Shown: in pieces, positions 53,569 to 64,000 of the stretch
Layout: every line of letters starts with the position of its first letter
Position numbering within the stretch: position 1 is the stretch's first letter
NCBI GenBank assembly: GCA_030710605.1
Contig: CP092884.1
Span: 18,891,483-18,955,482 of the forward strand
DNA: 64,000 nucleotides
From: Cordylochernes scorpioides
Taxonomy: Eukaryota > Arthropoda > Arachnida > Pseudoscorpiones > Chernetidae
Reading direction: 5' to 3'
Made by a program: the position numbers and the translations under genes
Notes under the pieces: generated by a model
Database searches by the model: none
Seen by the model: the letters and a program-made list of their open reading frames with translations, nothing else
What the model was told of the DNA's origin: nothing

Positions 53569-56305
53569 ATGGCTGAATATAATTTTTTATCCCAAACAAA
53601 AATTGAACCATTAACAGGAACTAATTATCAAATATGGGCGTTGAAAATCGGCGCAGTTTTAAGAGGAAGAAAATTATTTAAATGTGTAATTTCCGATCCA
53701 GAACCTGATATGGAAGACAAAAGTTCTTGGAAGATTTGGAGTGATAAAAATGATGAAGCCTTTGGGATAATCATCACAGAATTGACTAATGAACAAGCTG
53801 GAATGTTCATAGGTGAAACAAATGCTAAGAAAGTATGGGACTCACTGAAAAAAACATACACAGCTAATTTGGAAGATAAAATTATTGATATAGGCTTAGA
53901 ATTAAAGAACATTAAAATGAAAGATAATGAAACTGTAGATGAATATATAACAAGGGTAAAAAATATTGCTGCTAGAAGTTCATCATTAGGGCATCAATTT
54001 ACCACAAGAGAACTTTCATTTCATATTGTCAGAGGCATACATCCAAAGTATGAAAATATTGCTATTGTCTTACGACCAAAGAGAGAGGCAACAATTAAAG
54101 AGATTCAACAAACTCTAAGAGAAGAGGAGTCAAGAAGAAATATGAGATTAAATCAATTGGTTGAGAATGGGCATGAACAAGCATATAGAATTAAAGATAG
54201 AAAAGTTAAATAATTTCAGCCAAAAATATGTTTTGTTTGTAATAAAAAGGGACATCTAGCTAATGATTGCTGGTTTCGAGATAAACAGAAACAAGGATAT
54301 CAAAAGAAATGGACTCCTGATTATAGAAATCACAAATACAGTAGGGAACATTCAAATAACCTAATGGATACTATGAAAAGTGGAATTAATGAGCAAGCAT
54401 TTGAAACATATGTAAAAGAATTTGAAGATTCACCAGATGAGAGAAATGATAGGCAAATATGGTGTATAGATTCAGGATGCACCGCACATTTAACCTCAAA
54501 CCTAACTTTGATGGAAAATATGATAGATTATGAAAGTGAAATCAGCCTAGCTGAGAAGGGCAAAACTACCCAAGCCACAGCCAAAGGAGATATGAGACTT
54601 ACTACATGCACAAGTGAAGGCCAATAAAATATTTGCATCAAAGATATCTTACATGTACCAAATTTAAGGAATAATTTCTTGTCAGTTTACGAATTAGTCA
54701 ACAAAGGAAATTCAGTTATTTTCAATAAGGATGGAGCAAAAATTTATAATGAAGGTAATGATTTAGTTGCTGAAGCATATATTAAAGATAGAAGGTTTAT
54801 GATGGAAACAAAACTAAGAAATGTACCAATAGCAGAAAATGAAAATCTCATGGTTATAAATACACAATTATCAAATAAAAATAGCAATATAAGTTTATGG
54901 CATAAGAGATTAAACCATATAAATGAAGAATACATGAAAAAATGATTCACGGACATATTGTAAGAGGTTTGGATCTAAAATTTGAAAGGTTACCAGAGTG
55001 CGAAGCATGCATAATGGAAAAACTGGTGAAGAAGCCATATAATATTACAGAGAATTATACAGTTAAGCCTCTGCAGTTGATTCATATGGATTTATGTGGA
55101 CCAATTCCATGTCAATCTTTAGGAGGATCTAAGTATTTTCTTGTTATAGTAGATGATTACAGTAGAAGAATCTTTGTATATTTCCTGAGATCAAAAGATG
55201 AGACCTTTGAGAGATTTGAAGAAGTTAAAGCAAGAGCCAAAAACGAATTAAGTCTTAGAATAAAAGATGTAAGAACGGACAATGGAACTGAATTTTGTAA
55301 CTCTAGATTTGAAGGACTTTTCAAGAGAAGTGGGATCCATCACCAACTTACCACAACATACTCACCACAAAGTAATGGAGTCGCAGAGAGAGTGAATAGG
55401 ACTCTTATAGATACAGCGAGAACCTTACTAATTGACTCAAAATTACCCATGAAGTTTTGGGCAGAGGCAATTGCTACAGCTGCATACATTGAGTATTGTA
55501 CCCCCACAGGTCTATCAAGCACCATACACCTATGCAGAGATCGAATGGCAGGAAACCATCGGTCAAACACATTCGAATATTTGGATGTTTGACACATTGG
55601 CTTGAGAGCAAATCAAGAAGAAACAAGTTTTCCCCAAAGGGTAGAAAGGGAATATTTATTGTTTATTCCATTAAAAGAAAAGCCTACAGAATATATGATA
55701 TAATGACAAAGAGAATCCATGAAGTCAGATCAGTAAAATTTAGTGAAGATAAGAGAGGAATTGATTATGCAAATGATATTCAGGAAGATAGTAATTGTGA
55801 TAATTTGACCTATAAAGTAAATTATGAAGAAATAGTTGAAGACTTTCTTATCTTGAAAGAAGACAATCCTGTCACAGAGAGTGAAATGAAGTCTCAGGAG
55901 GATACTTCAGTAAAACCAGGTGGTGACTGTGAAAATGACTCATCACAAACAGAACCGATAGAGGAAAGATGCATAAAAAGAGGAAGAAAGAAAGGAGAAA
56001 CAAAGATAATCTTAGAAGAACGGCACAAAACAAGACTTGAAGAAAAATAAAGGAAATTGATTGAAGAAGGAGTTCGACATTCACAAAGAATCAAGGATAA
56101 GAATGAAGCGAATTTAATTATGGAAATCATTATATTCCGGAGAACTTTAAAGAAGTAATGAATAGTAGAGAAAGAAAGGAATGGCTCAAAGCAATGGAAG
56201 AGCTCAGTGAGATATAGAAACATAAAGTCTGGACACTGATACCAAAGGAAAATGGAATAAAGTTATCAACAATAAATCGGTCTACAGTACGAATAAAAAA
56301 TCAAA
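53569..56305 (+). pseudogene. Copia gag-protease-integrase-RT start, broken
   Basis: Gag starts at ATG 53569 (MAEYNF) and runs to a stop at 54211-54213, just before the zinc knuckle (CFVCNKKGHLANDC), which lies in the same frame at 54229-54270. The protease IWCIDSGCTAHLTS and the integrase start (LWHKRLNHIN) follow in that frame with one more stop at 54625-54627. Frameshifts occur near 54945 and 55500. The integrase core shows IHMDLCGPIP, RTDNGTEFCN and SPQSNGVAERVNRTL. The region 55590-56290 carries the integrase C-terminus, an acidic linker and the RT start (REWLKAMEEL-type segment KEWLKAMEEL). The Helitron interrupts at 56308. Confidence 0.9.
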
Positions 56306-56411
56306 TAATCTACTTATATAATTGCCTTATTCTGTATGTATGTCTGAAGCTCACGGATAGAATGCGCGCCCATTGGTTGCCGGCGAACACGTGTCCTCCC
56401 TGCCCCCCTCT

Positions 56412-58206
56412 AGACAACCCTGTTATCAGCTGTGTGATACATACACCTGTCTATACAGACCACCCTGTCAAAAGCGACCACTCTAGACAACCCTGTTATC
56501 AGCTGTGTGATACATCCACCTGTCTATACAGACCACCCTGTCTATAGCGGTCACTTTAGGCAACCCTGTTATCATCAGTGTGTTACATTCACCTGTCTAT
56601 ACAGACCACCCTGTCTATAGCGGTCACTTTAGGCAACCCTGTTATCAGCAGTGTGATACATACACCTGTCTATACAGACCACCCTGTATATAGCGGCCAC
56701 TCTAGACAACCCTGTTATCAGCTGTGTGATACATCCACCTGTCTATACAGACCACCCTGTATATAGCGGCCATTCTAGATAACCCTGTTATCAGCTGTGT
56801 GATACATACACCTGTCTATAGCGGCCACTCTAGACAACCCTGTTATCAGCTGTGTGATACATCCACCTGTCTATACAGACCACCCTGTCTAAAGCGGTCA
56901 CTTTAGGCAACCCACACCTGTCTATAGCGGCCACTCTAGACAACCCTGTTATCAGCTGTGTGATACATCCACCTGTCTATACAGACCACCCTGTCTATAG
57001 CGGTCACTTTAGACAACCCTGTTATCAGCTGTGTGATACATACACCTGTCTATACAGACCACCCTGTCAATAGAGACCACTCTAGACAACCCTGTTATCA
57101 GCTGTGTGATACATCCACCTGTCTATACAGACCACCCTGTATATAGCGGCCACTCTAGACAACCCTGTTATCAGCTGTGTGATACATCCACCTGTCTATA
57201 CAGACCATCCTGTATATAGCGGCCATTCTAGCTAACCCTGTTATCAGCTGTGTGATACATACACCTGTCTATAGCGGCCACTCTAGACAACCCTGTTATC
57301 AGCTGTGTGATACATCCACCTGTCTATACAGACCACCCTGTCTATAGCGGTCACTTTAGGCAACCCTGTTATCATCAGTGTGTTACATTCACCTGTATAT
57401 ACAGACCACCCTGTCTATAGCGGTCACTTTAGGCAACCCTGTTATCAGCAGTGTGATACATACACCTGTCTATACAGACCACCCTGTCTATAGCGACCAC
57501 TCTAGACAACCCTGTTATCAGCTGTGTGATACATCCACCTGTCTATACAGACCACCCTGTCTATAGAGGCCACTCTAGGCAACCCTGTTATCAGCTGTGT
57601 GATACATCCACCTGTCTATACAGACCACCCTGTCTATAGCGGTCACTTTAGACAACCCTGTTATCAGCTGTGTGATACATCCACCTGTCTATACAGACCA
57701 CCCTGTATATAGCGGCCACTCTAGACAACCCTGTTATCAGCTGTGTGATACATCCACCTGTCTATACAGACCATCCTGTATATAGCGGCCATTCTAGATA
57801 ACCCTGTTATCAGCTGTGTGATACATACACCTGTCTATAGCGGCCACTCTAGACAACCCTGTTATCAGCTGTGTGATACATCCACCTGTCTATACAGACC
57901 ACCCTGTCTATAGCGGTCACTTTAGGCAACCCTGTTATCATCAGTGTGTTACATTCACCTGTCTATACAGACCACCCTGTCTATAGCGGTCACTTTAGGC
58001 AACCCTGTTATCAGCAGTGTGATACATACACCTGTCTATATAGACCACCCTGTCTATAGCGACCACTCTAGACAACCCTGTTATCAGCTGTGTGATACAT
58101 CCACCTGTCTATACAGACCATCCTGTATATAGCGGCCATTCTAGATAACCCTGTTATCAGCTGTGTGATACATACACCTGTCTATAGCGGCCACTCTAGG
58201 CAACCC
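56412..58206. repeat. Minisatellite, 73-bp unit, about 25 copies
   Basis: Unit GACAACCCTGTTATCAGCTGTGTGATACATCCACCTGTCTATACAGACCACC... (shown in words: GACAACCCTG start, TGTGATACAT centre, CTATAGCGGCCACTCTA end). Some units lack about 24 bases (CTGTCTATAGCGGCC joins), at about 56805, 57265, 57830 and 58180; the block between the second and third is repeated as a higher-order unit of about 565 bp. Frames in it encode Cys/Pro-rich strings and are not genes. Confidence 0.95.
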
Positions 58207-58323
58207 TAGGAAGCAAGATGTATACAAGGTGTAGACAAGATGAAGATCTACTTATATAATTGCCTTATTCTGTCTGTGTGAAGTTCACGGATAGATTTTG
58301 GTCAGAATGGATAAAATAAAAAA

Positions 58324-58383
58324 ATGGGAATCGAACCCACGACCTTCCGCTTACCGGGCAGATGCCATGACCACTAGGCTATA
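58324..58383 (-). ncRNA. tRNA-like sequence (degenerate) inside the Helitron
   Basis: The minus strand has A-box TAGCCTAGTGG and B-box GGTTCGATTCC at tRNA spacing. D-stem GCC/GGC, anticodon stem TCTGC/GCGGA with a 7-base loop CCGGTAA (triplet GGT at the anticodon position) and T-stem GTGGG/CCCAT all pair. The acceptor stem does not pair, so it is a tRNA pseudogene or the head of a tRNA-derived SINE rather than a working tRNA. Confidence 0.6.
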
Positions 58384-58593
58384 GACTCATTATTTCTTTA
58401 TACCGTTATTATACCGTTATATTATATATAGTTAAAACATTTTAAAAACACACAGTTTGGAACGGGACGTTTCACAAGAGTGACATCCATGGCGCAAATT
58501 TATAATTGTAACGAATAGTATTTGAATTAAAACGTTTTTAAAATATATTCGCACTCGGGTAAAACCGGGCGTTGCCCGGGCCATTCGTCTAGT

Positions 58594-59960
58594 CGCTTAT
58601 ATAAAAGAAAAGCCAGACTAGTTGCTGTTGGATGCAATCAAAAATATGGTGTAGATTATAAGGAATCTCTCTCACCTGTACTCAAAAAGGAAAGCTTGCG
58701 AACAATAGTAGCTCTTGCAACGCAAGAGAATTTACTCATAAAGACTTATGATATGAAGACAGCTTATCTCTATGGTGAGTTAGAAGAAGCTGCATAGATG
58801 AGACAACCAGATGGTTTTATGCAAAAATGAGAAGAAAACAAAGTGTGCAAATTGTAAAAAAGCTTGTATGGTCCAACACAATCATGAAAATGTTGGAGCA
58901 AAAGGATCAATGAAATTTCATACCATTTGGGAATGATTAGAACCAAATGAGATCCATGTGTTTATACTCCATTACTGGGTCTATATGTAGATGATCTCTC
59001 ATCGCTTTAACTAGTAAGAAAATTAATGATAACCTAGCCTCAAAAATAGAGAAATATGTTACTCTAACATAAAAGAAAGATAGTGAACCATTTATTGGAA
59101 TTGAAATAAAAAGGGCAGAAGATGGATTTTATCTATCTCAGACTCATTATATTGATACAATTCTTCATAGATTTGGACTGGACGAATGCAACAGCGTGTT
59201 GACACCTGGAGATCAAAATCAAATTTTGGGTGAATATTTGGACTCCAAGCCAGTAGATAAAACTGTATACCAGGAAATGATTTGATCACTTATGTACTTT
59301 TCTACGGGTACTCGACCGGACATATCCTTCAACGTCAGCAATTTATCTCAGTATCGTAATGACCCGAGAGAAATACACTTAACTGGAGTTAAAAGGATCT
59401 ATAGATATCTGAAGGGAACAAGAAATAAAATGTTGGCATATAAGTCAAAAGACAACAATATTACAATAAGTACTGATGCGAGCTGGTGCACAACCCGAGA
59501 CGCAAAATCCTATTCAGGCTATACAGTCAAACTTGGCAACAACTTAATAAACTGGAGAAGTAGAAAGCAAAATTTAGTAGCCTTGTCTACATGTGAAGCA
59601 GAACTTATTTCAATATGTGAAGGCATTTCAGAAGTATTATGGTTAAAGGGATTACTAGAAGAACCTTGTGAAAATGTAACTTTCCCAATTACCTTGAAAA
59701 GTGACAGCCAGGCTGCAATAAACTGGATACAATCTGACAAAATCACTTCACGAACAAAGCACATAAACCGAAAGTATTATTTTGTGAAAGAGGAAATTCA
59801 AAATGGAATCAAACTGGCATACACTGAAAGTGAAGACATGGAGGCGGATATACTAACGAAGAAGCTACCAAAGGACAAACTACGGATATGTGCAGATAGC
59901 CTTGGACTTGCTGATTTAGGGCTTACACACAGGGGAGTGTGTGTTGTATATATTAATTAA
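58594..59960 (+). pseudogene. Copia RT and RNase H remainder
   Basis: Continues the RT directly after the Helitron: KARLVAVGCNQKYGVDY, TYDMKTAYLYGELEE, then a badly broken stretch with the LYVDDLSS core near 58982-59005. From 59292 to 59960 an open frame covers the RT end and RNase H (FSTGTRPDISFNVSNLSQY, STDASWCTTRDAKSYSGY, STCEAELISICEG, DSQAAINW) and ends in the usual ADILTKKLPKDKL segment before the polypurine tract. Confidence 0.9.
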
Positions 59961-60141
59961 TTGTTACCACTGAGTGCTCACGGGTAAATAGGCGCTAACT
60001 GAAATAAAAAAAGGTTCCTTTATTTTAATATTAGTTTCCCCTTTATATTTTGTTCTCTCTCTTGTAAATCAATAAATATAATGTTTAATTAATAATATAT
60101 TCTTGGAATCAGTTTCATTAAAAATTCTAAGAAAAGTCAAC
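59942..60141 (+). repeat. 3' LTR of the Copia element
   Basis: About 200 bp, diverged from the 5' LTR; the last base of the CA end is not preserved. Confidence 0.8.
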
Positions 60142-60369
60142 GCTTTTCCACCTCCAAATTTGTCGAGAAATTTTGCCATGTAGAGCAGCTTTAAGTTATG
60201 ATTAAAAAGATGAAAGTCACAAGGAGCAAGATCGGGACAATAGGGATGTTCTTAAAGTTTCCATAGTGTGTTTGGCCGAGTGTGGACGAGTATTGTCAAT
60301 GGTGGAAGCTTTCCTGGTCCTTTCCGACGTATAGCATAACATACTGGACCTTTAAGCATATTAGAGTAG
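60142..60369 (-). pseudogene. Mariner transposase, C-terminal part
   Basis: The minus strand reads EHPYCPDLAPCDFHLF, the third catalytic D region of mariner transposases (HPPYSPDLAPSDYHLF type), followed by a fragment ending next to the Copia LTR. Upstream it is interrupted by the Tigger element at 60370. Confidence 0.8.
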
Positions 60370-60371
60370 TA

Positions 60372-62358
60372 CAGTAATCCCTCGTTAAGACGAACTCAAC
60401 GGGAGAACGAAATACCCTTTTCGTCTTAAAATAATTCGTATAAACCGAATTCGTATTAGACGAATTGAATTCGTGGTATCCGGGGGTTGTACTTATGTAC
60501 TACTGATGAGTAAGAAAACTACATTTCTGAGGAATAACGAATAAATTTATTTGAAAACAATATTAATGAAAATATTTTATAATTTTTAGGAACAACAATT
60601 ATGTATATGTATGTACATAAAGTATTTTATTTTAAAAGACAATATATTCACAATGTAAGGCAATAACATGAGAATACAAGTTTATTTTAAAACACAAATA
60701 AAAAAGAACAACAAAAGAAACAACTTACATAATATACTTGGTACATACAATGTTTATGTGTATGCAGCATATGCATAGAGTATCCTATATCTGGATTTTC
60801 TCTGCAGGCTTCAGAAAGTCTGTTATAGTTTTTTGGTGGTATTTGATTGGGCACTGTTTCAGACACTCCCTTCTTATTTTATCCAGGTCATCTTCAAAAT
60901 GAACATCAATATCCGCAGAGGTTTTGGACAGCTTCTGGAGGGTTTCGAGGGCCGCGATTACTTCCCCTCTAGTAGGCATCATTATCTCTTCTTTCACCTC
61001 ATCGTCTTCTGTTTCTTCTTCTTCTTTCTTCTTTTCTTCTAATTCGGGTGAACCGCAAATTTCCAACCCTTCATCCAGGGCAACATACTCCAGGAAAGTC
61101 AGTCTCAGCTGGGTTTGTAGCTGAAAGGAGTTTGGTCCATTCTTCAGGCTCATCAAGCATTGTTTCTGGAAGTGAAAACAAATCAGCTGTTTTTTCCACA
61201 CCCAATGAGACACTTATTTCTTTAGCCTTTTCTTCGACAAGTGCGCCGGATACAGGAATATTATTTTGTCTACTTTTTTAAAACCATTTCAAAAGCTCAT
61301 CTTCCACGTCTTGATGAGATGCTTTTCGAAGTCGTTTTGAAGAGCTCGAAGACCCTGAGGCAACAGCCGCATCTATTTTTTCTTTGTTTTTAGAATGGTT
61401 GATAATGTGGATTTCGCAATTTGAAAATTTTCGGCAATTTGCTACTTAGATAACACTCCACGTGCAACTTCGTCCAAAATTTTCTTTTTTAAGGCAAGAT
61501 CAATGGCGCTTTTTTTTTCGCGGTTTAGATGACATGTTTATGTAGTTTTTTTTTATGGAAGCTCAAACAATTCACACTCGATTATTTAGAATTTAATAAT
61601 TTTTATTTCAAGCGCATTATTTTATAATACAATCAATTATTATTTATTTAAGTAACCCAGGTTCCTGGAGCGTACAGAAGTCGCCAACTACCCGGGATTA
61701 CAATCAATTAGTCGGTTATAAAAAAGATATAACAAATAGAAATAAGTCCTTTTTCTTCTGAGAGCTCGATTTACACAGATTATTATTCACAGAATATATT
61801 TTTATTATTTATATTATATTTAATATTTTTAAATATATGTTTTGTATAAAAATAAGAATAATATAATATTCTGTGAAATTCCGTGAAAGCGCGCGCTCCT
61901 TGGCTGCTGGCTGGCAGGGGTCACCATGGCCCCTACATTTATCAGTCGAGAAAAACAGCAATACTGGCACAATAGAGTCGAAATTTTCCACTGATTGAGT
62001 ACATGGAACGACCCCAAGGGGACTTTTTCATAGAAAATGAGTCATCATAACAAACAAAGGACGAATGTTTACACAAAAGACAAAGAGAGCCAATACTTGA
62101 TATCAACGGCGTTTTTGTTGTTTTAATAGTTTATTGTTTTACTTATAACTCGCCTTTAAAAACATATTAGAATTCGTTTTAACCGATTGATTAGTTCTGC
62201 TGGGGGCTAAATTTAACTCGTATTTCGTCATAACCGAATATTTCGTCTTAACCGGCAAAATCTCTTTGGAAAGCATTGAAATTTAACGGGGGAAAAGAAA
62301 CGGTTCGCGCAAACCGAGAGTTCGTATAATCCGAGTTCGTGATAACGAGGGATTACTG
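60372..62358 (-). mobile_element. Tigger/pogo DNA transposon inserted in mariner
   Basis: Terminal inverted repeats start CAGTAATCCCTCGTTA at both ends (60372 inward and 62358 inward on the other strand) and TA flanks each side (60370-60371 and 62359-62360). Further in, the repeats share GACGAAC- and CGAATT-type words. It carries remnants of a pogo-type transposase on the minus strand. Confidence 0.92.
60785..61535 (-). pseudogene. Tigger/pogo transposase with the catalytic domain deleted
   Basis: Starts at ATG 61535 (MSSKPRKKSAIDLALKKKIL), an N-terminal psq-type helix-turn-helix (IAENFQIAKSTLSTIL), then a CENP-B-type DNA-binding part (NNIPVSGALVEEKAKEI) in shifted frames. It passes directly to the acidic C-terminal tail (60785-61213: EEKKKEEEETEDDEV, ALETLQKLS, ITDFLKP). 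The DDE catalytic core of about 200 residues that should lie between is missing, so the copy can only move with another element's transposase. Confidence 0.8.
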
Positions 62359-62360
62359 TA

Positions 62361-62830
62361 TTATGAATTTATTGTACATTTTTATTCCAAATAATCAATG
62401 TATATTACTCCTTTTGAGTCTCAAAAAAGGTGGCTAAAACTTTGCCTGCTAAAGCTTGAATCTTTTTTTTTTCTTTTTGGCTTTGGGGAACATGAACGTC
62501 GCTACTTCATTGATTGTTTTTTTTTTTTTACTCTGGTTCAAAATGATAGAGCCAGGTCTCATCACAAGTAATAATAGTGTATAAAAAATCATTTGCTTCT
62601 CTTAGAAATCGTGATAAATGGGCTTGTGAAACACACGATTTTGTTTATGATCATCGGTCAGCTGCCTTGGTACCCAACGTGATGACACTTTATGGCATTT
62701 ATAACTTTCTGTATGATATTGCTAACAGATCCATGGCTTATTTCTTTTTTTTTTTTTTTTTTTTGCAAAAATATGAATCTTGATTAGCCGATTTTTCTGT
62801 GTTGAAATATTCTAATAATTTTCATCTCCA
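62361..62830 (-). pseudogene. Mariner transposase, N-terminal and central part
   Basis: Minus strand, broken frames: SRWVPRQLTDDHK, then ITCDETWLYHFEPESKK, the first catalytic D region of mariner (GDETWVHHYDPESKRQ type), then ATFFETQKG-like and IDYL-like segments, ending at the TA where Tigger inserted. Joins 60142-60369 on the other side. Confidence 0.85.
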
Positions 62831-63522
62831 AGTCGAATATTTTTTTTTCTCGTGTAAGCCCTTTATAGTGAGGTTTTTTATAATGGCCAGTGTTGTATGT
62901 GTGGTAGTATATAATACTAAGTTAAATTCAAAACTAAATTCAATATTTATCTGTGCCCTTATATACAAATCGAAACAAAACCAAATCTGTTGTCACTTTG
63001 AATCGACAATATCTTATATCCACGACACTCACCATTTCCCACAGATGGCTACTTGAATATCTGGCATCATAGCCTATTTTTGTGTCCCCTTCACCCTCTC
63101 TTCTCAAAGGTTGAAAAGACACTTACAATGTCTCATTCTAGTTCTAAATAACTTTATTAGGTGCCGCTCATAAAGAGCAACCTAGATGATCTTATTTACA
63201 ATATGCTTTGGGGGATGGTTATGTACAGGGCTTCATTTACAATTATAATTTATTTTGATTTCGTTGGGTCCGGATTCTCAGGTCTTTGGGAATATTGTCA
63301 AATAGCTCCATCCAGATGGGACAACTGTCAATCATCCCTGGACCCCGGGAGGGGGGGGGAAGCTGATATGTAAATAAGGAAAACGGGACGGTGGCTAATG
63401 CCGTTCATTAGGATTAACTTTTAACTTGGGTAAGTTGTACAAAACTCTCTCTCCCTACAAATACCCCTTGTAATAAATTATTTATTCCCAAATTTGCCCT
63501 TGCTTTATTTATCTCCGCGACA
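62831..63522 (+). other. Spacer and 5' LTR of the right-edge Gypsy element
   Basis: The end of an LTR is set at 63522 (CCGCGACA) by comparison with element C (CCGCCACA) and the primer site that follows. Its left end could not be placed; candidates are TGTAAATAAGG at 63369, preceded by a G-rich run, or further left. AATAAA near 63471 fits an LTR polyadenylation signal. Confidence 0.5.
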
Positions 63523-63527
63523 TATTT

Positions 63528-64000
63528 TGGTGGAGACGCTGGGTAGCGTGACGGAACTTCGAAGAAGTCGACGTCTACAGGGACGTGAACCAATTCTTCA
63601 ACCTTTGCCACAACGAATAGAAATGGAAGACGACCTCAGACCTACTGTTAACGGATCCTACCTCTCTTGTCAACGCCAACGAGATCCTTCTACCTTTTCT
63701 GGAGATGGAAATATAAACCCTGGACAGTGGTTGAAAGAGTACGAGAGAGTTTCGAAGTACAACAGATGGGACGAGACCATGAAGCTTGCCAACGTCGTAT
63801 TTTACTTGAACGGAACTGCTGGAAGGTGGTTTGATAATAACGAAGAATCACTCAACTCGTGGAGAAGCTTTGAAGACGCATTCCGCGGTGTGTTCGGACT
63901 GCAGGAGGATTCTGCTCGACGCGCCGAGGAAGTTCTGAAGTCAAGAGCACAGAAGGCCGAAGAATCCAGCGAGTCATACATCCAGGAGATTCTTAGTCTC
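63528..64000 (+). mobile_element. Gypsy element E, relative of element C, cut by the right edge
   Basis: Primer site TGGTGGAGACGCTGGG at 63528-63543 matches that of element C except one base. Gag follows and runs off the window. Confidence 0.85.
63536..64000 (+). CDS. Gag of Gypsy element E, partial
   Basis: Open frame for 155 codons to the edge of the window. It aligns along its length with element C gag: RRSRRLQGREP versus RRSRRLEGLEP, TFSGDGN versus VFSGNGT, NGTAGRWFDNNEESLNSW versus the equivalent, SRAQKAEESSESYIQEILSL versus SRAQKSTESCESYIQDVLSL. The codon that is ATG in element C (18257) is ACG here, so initiation would need the ATG at 63623 or a non-AUG codon. Confidence 0.85.

Larger units (their letters stand above)
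56309..58593 (+). mobile_element. Non-autonomous Helitron carrying a minisatellite, inserted in Copia RT
   Basis: It begins TCTACTTATATAATTGCC and ends with CCGGGCGTTGCCCGG, a 6-bp-stem GTT-loop hairpin, 12 bases of GGCCATTCGT-type sequence and CTAG at 58590-58593. It lies between A (56308) and T (58594), and the Copia RT frame resumes at once. A second copy of the 5' end, TCTACTTATATAATTGCC, occurs at 58247, so 58247-58593 alone has the shape of a 347-bp Helitron; the part 56309-58246 is a 5' end plus tandem repeats. Confidence 0.82.
53111..60141 (+). mobile_element. Ty1/Copia LTR retrotransposon, old, with a nested Helitron
   Basis: 5' LTR at 53111-53318 and 3' LTR at 59942-60141 both start TGTTGTATA and share CGGGTAAATAGGCGC- and TTCTCTCTCTTGTAAATC-type words but differ at many places. 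After the 5' LTR, AT then TGGTAGCAGAGC (53321-53332) is complementary to the 3' end of animal initiator tRNA-Met. ACAGGGGAGTGTG before the 3' LTR is the polypurine tract. No target duplication could be confirmed (ATAAA before, GCTTT after). Gag, protease, integrase, RT and RNase H are present but broken. Confidence 0.92.

Noticed and set aside
56412-58206. Regularly spaced repeats resembling a CRISPR array
   Set aside because: The whole 73-bp unit repeats, there are no unique spacers, no cas genes, and the setting is eukaryotic; it is a minisatellite.
63161-63373. 70-codon frame near the right edge
   Set aside because: Lies in or beside a presumed LTR, has no recognisable domain and ends in a G-run artefact-like stretch.

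Overview
The window is a eukaryotic, AT-rich intergenic stretch almost wholly built of transposable elements; an arthropod genome fits best (BEL/Pao, Ty3/Gypsy, Ty1/Copia, Tc1, mariner, Tigger/pogo, Helentron/Helitron and R1/Jockey-type LINE families side by side, with primer-binding sites matching animal tRNAs). I could not place the species; a chelicerate or crustacean is only a guess. There are no operons, ribosome-binding sites or CRISPR arrays.

Layout. 0-1.3 kb: decayed Tc1-like transposon cut by the window edge. 2.6-9.8 kb: complete Gypsy element A (minus), 678-bp LTRs with two differences seen and a TGCA target duplication. 10.0-16.0 kb: complete BEL/Pao element B (plus), 392-bp LTRs with two differences seen, GCATA duplication, tRNA-Phe primer site, but a broken pol. 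16.3-16.8 kb: the best non-transposon gene candidate, a TATA-preceded intronless frame beginning MGNCCKC. 17.3-17.6 kb: about 60-bp tandem repeats. 18.0-23.3 kb: Gypsy element C (plus), identical-length 206-bp LTRs, open gag and pol. 24.4-26.1 kb: 5'-truncated Helentron helicase-endonuclease (minus). 24.0, 29.3 and 29.9 kb: three related in-frame exon-like modules. 27.4-28.4 and 32.6-35.7 kb: decayed Copia pieces. 32.0-32.6 and 49.6-50.4 kb: palindrome-rich repeats carrying a CTCF-like core. 36.2-40.8 kb: Gypsy element D (minus), CCTTC duplication, pol interrupted by one stop. 43.1-45.2 kb: LINE fragment split by a 553-bp Helitron. 47.5-48.7 kb: decayed relative of element A. 51.0-52.9 kb: diverged tandem repeats. 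53.1-60.1 kb: old Copia element split by a 2.3-kb Helitron containing a 73-bp minisatellite and a tRNA-like sequence. 60.1-62.8 kb: mariner remnant split by a Tigger element. 63.5-64.0 kb: start of another Gypsy element, relative of C, running off the window.

How it works together: the elements do not form a pathway; they record successive insertions. The nested cases (Helitron in LINE, Helitron in Copia, Tigger in mariner) give a relative chronology, and because the two Helitrons interrupt reading frames their exact ends can be read from the sequence. Young elements (A, B, C, D) have near-identical LTRs; the Copia, LINE and mariner copies are old.
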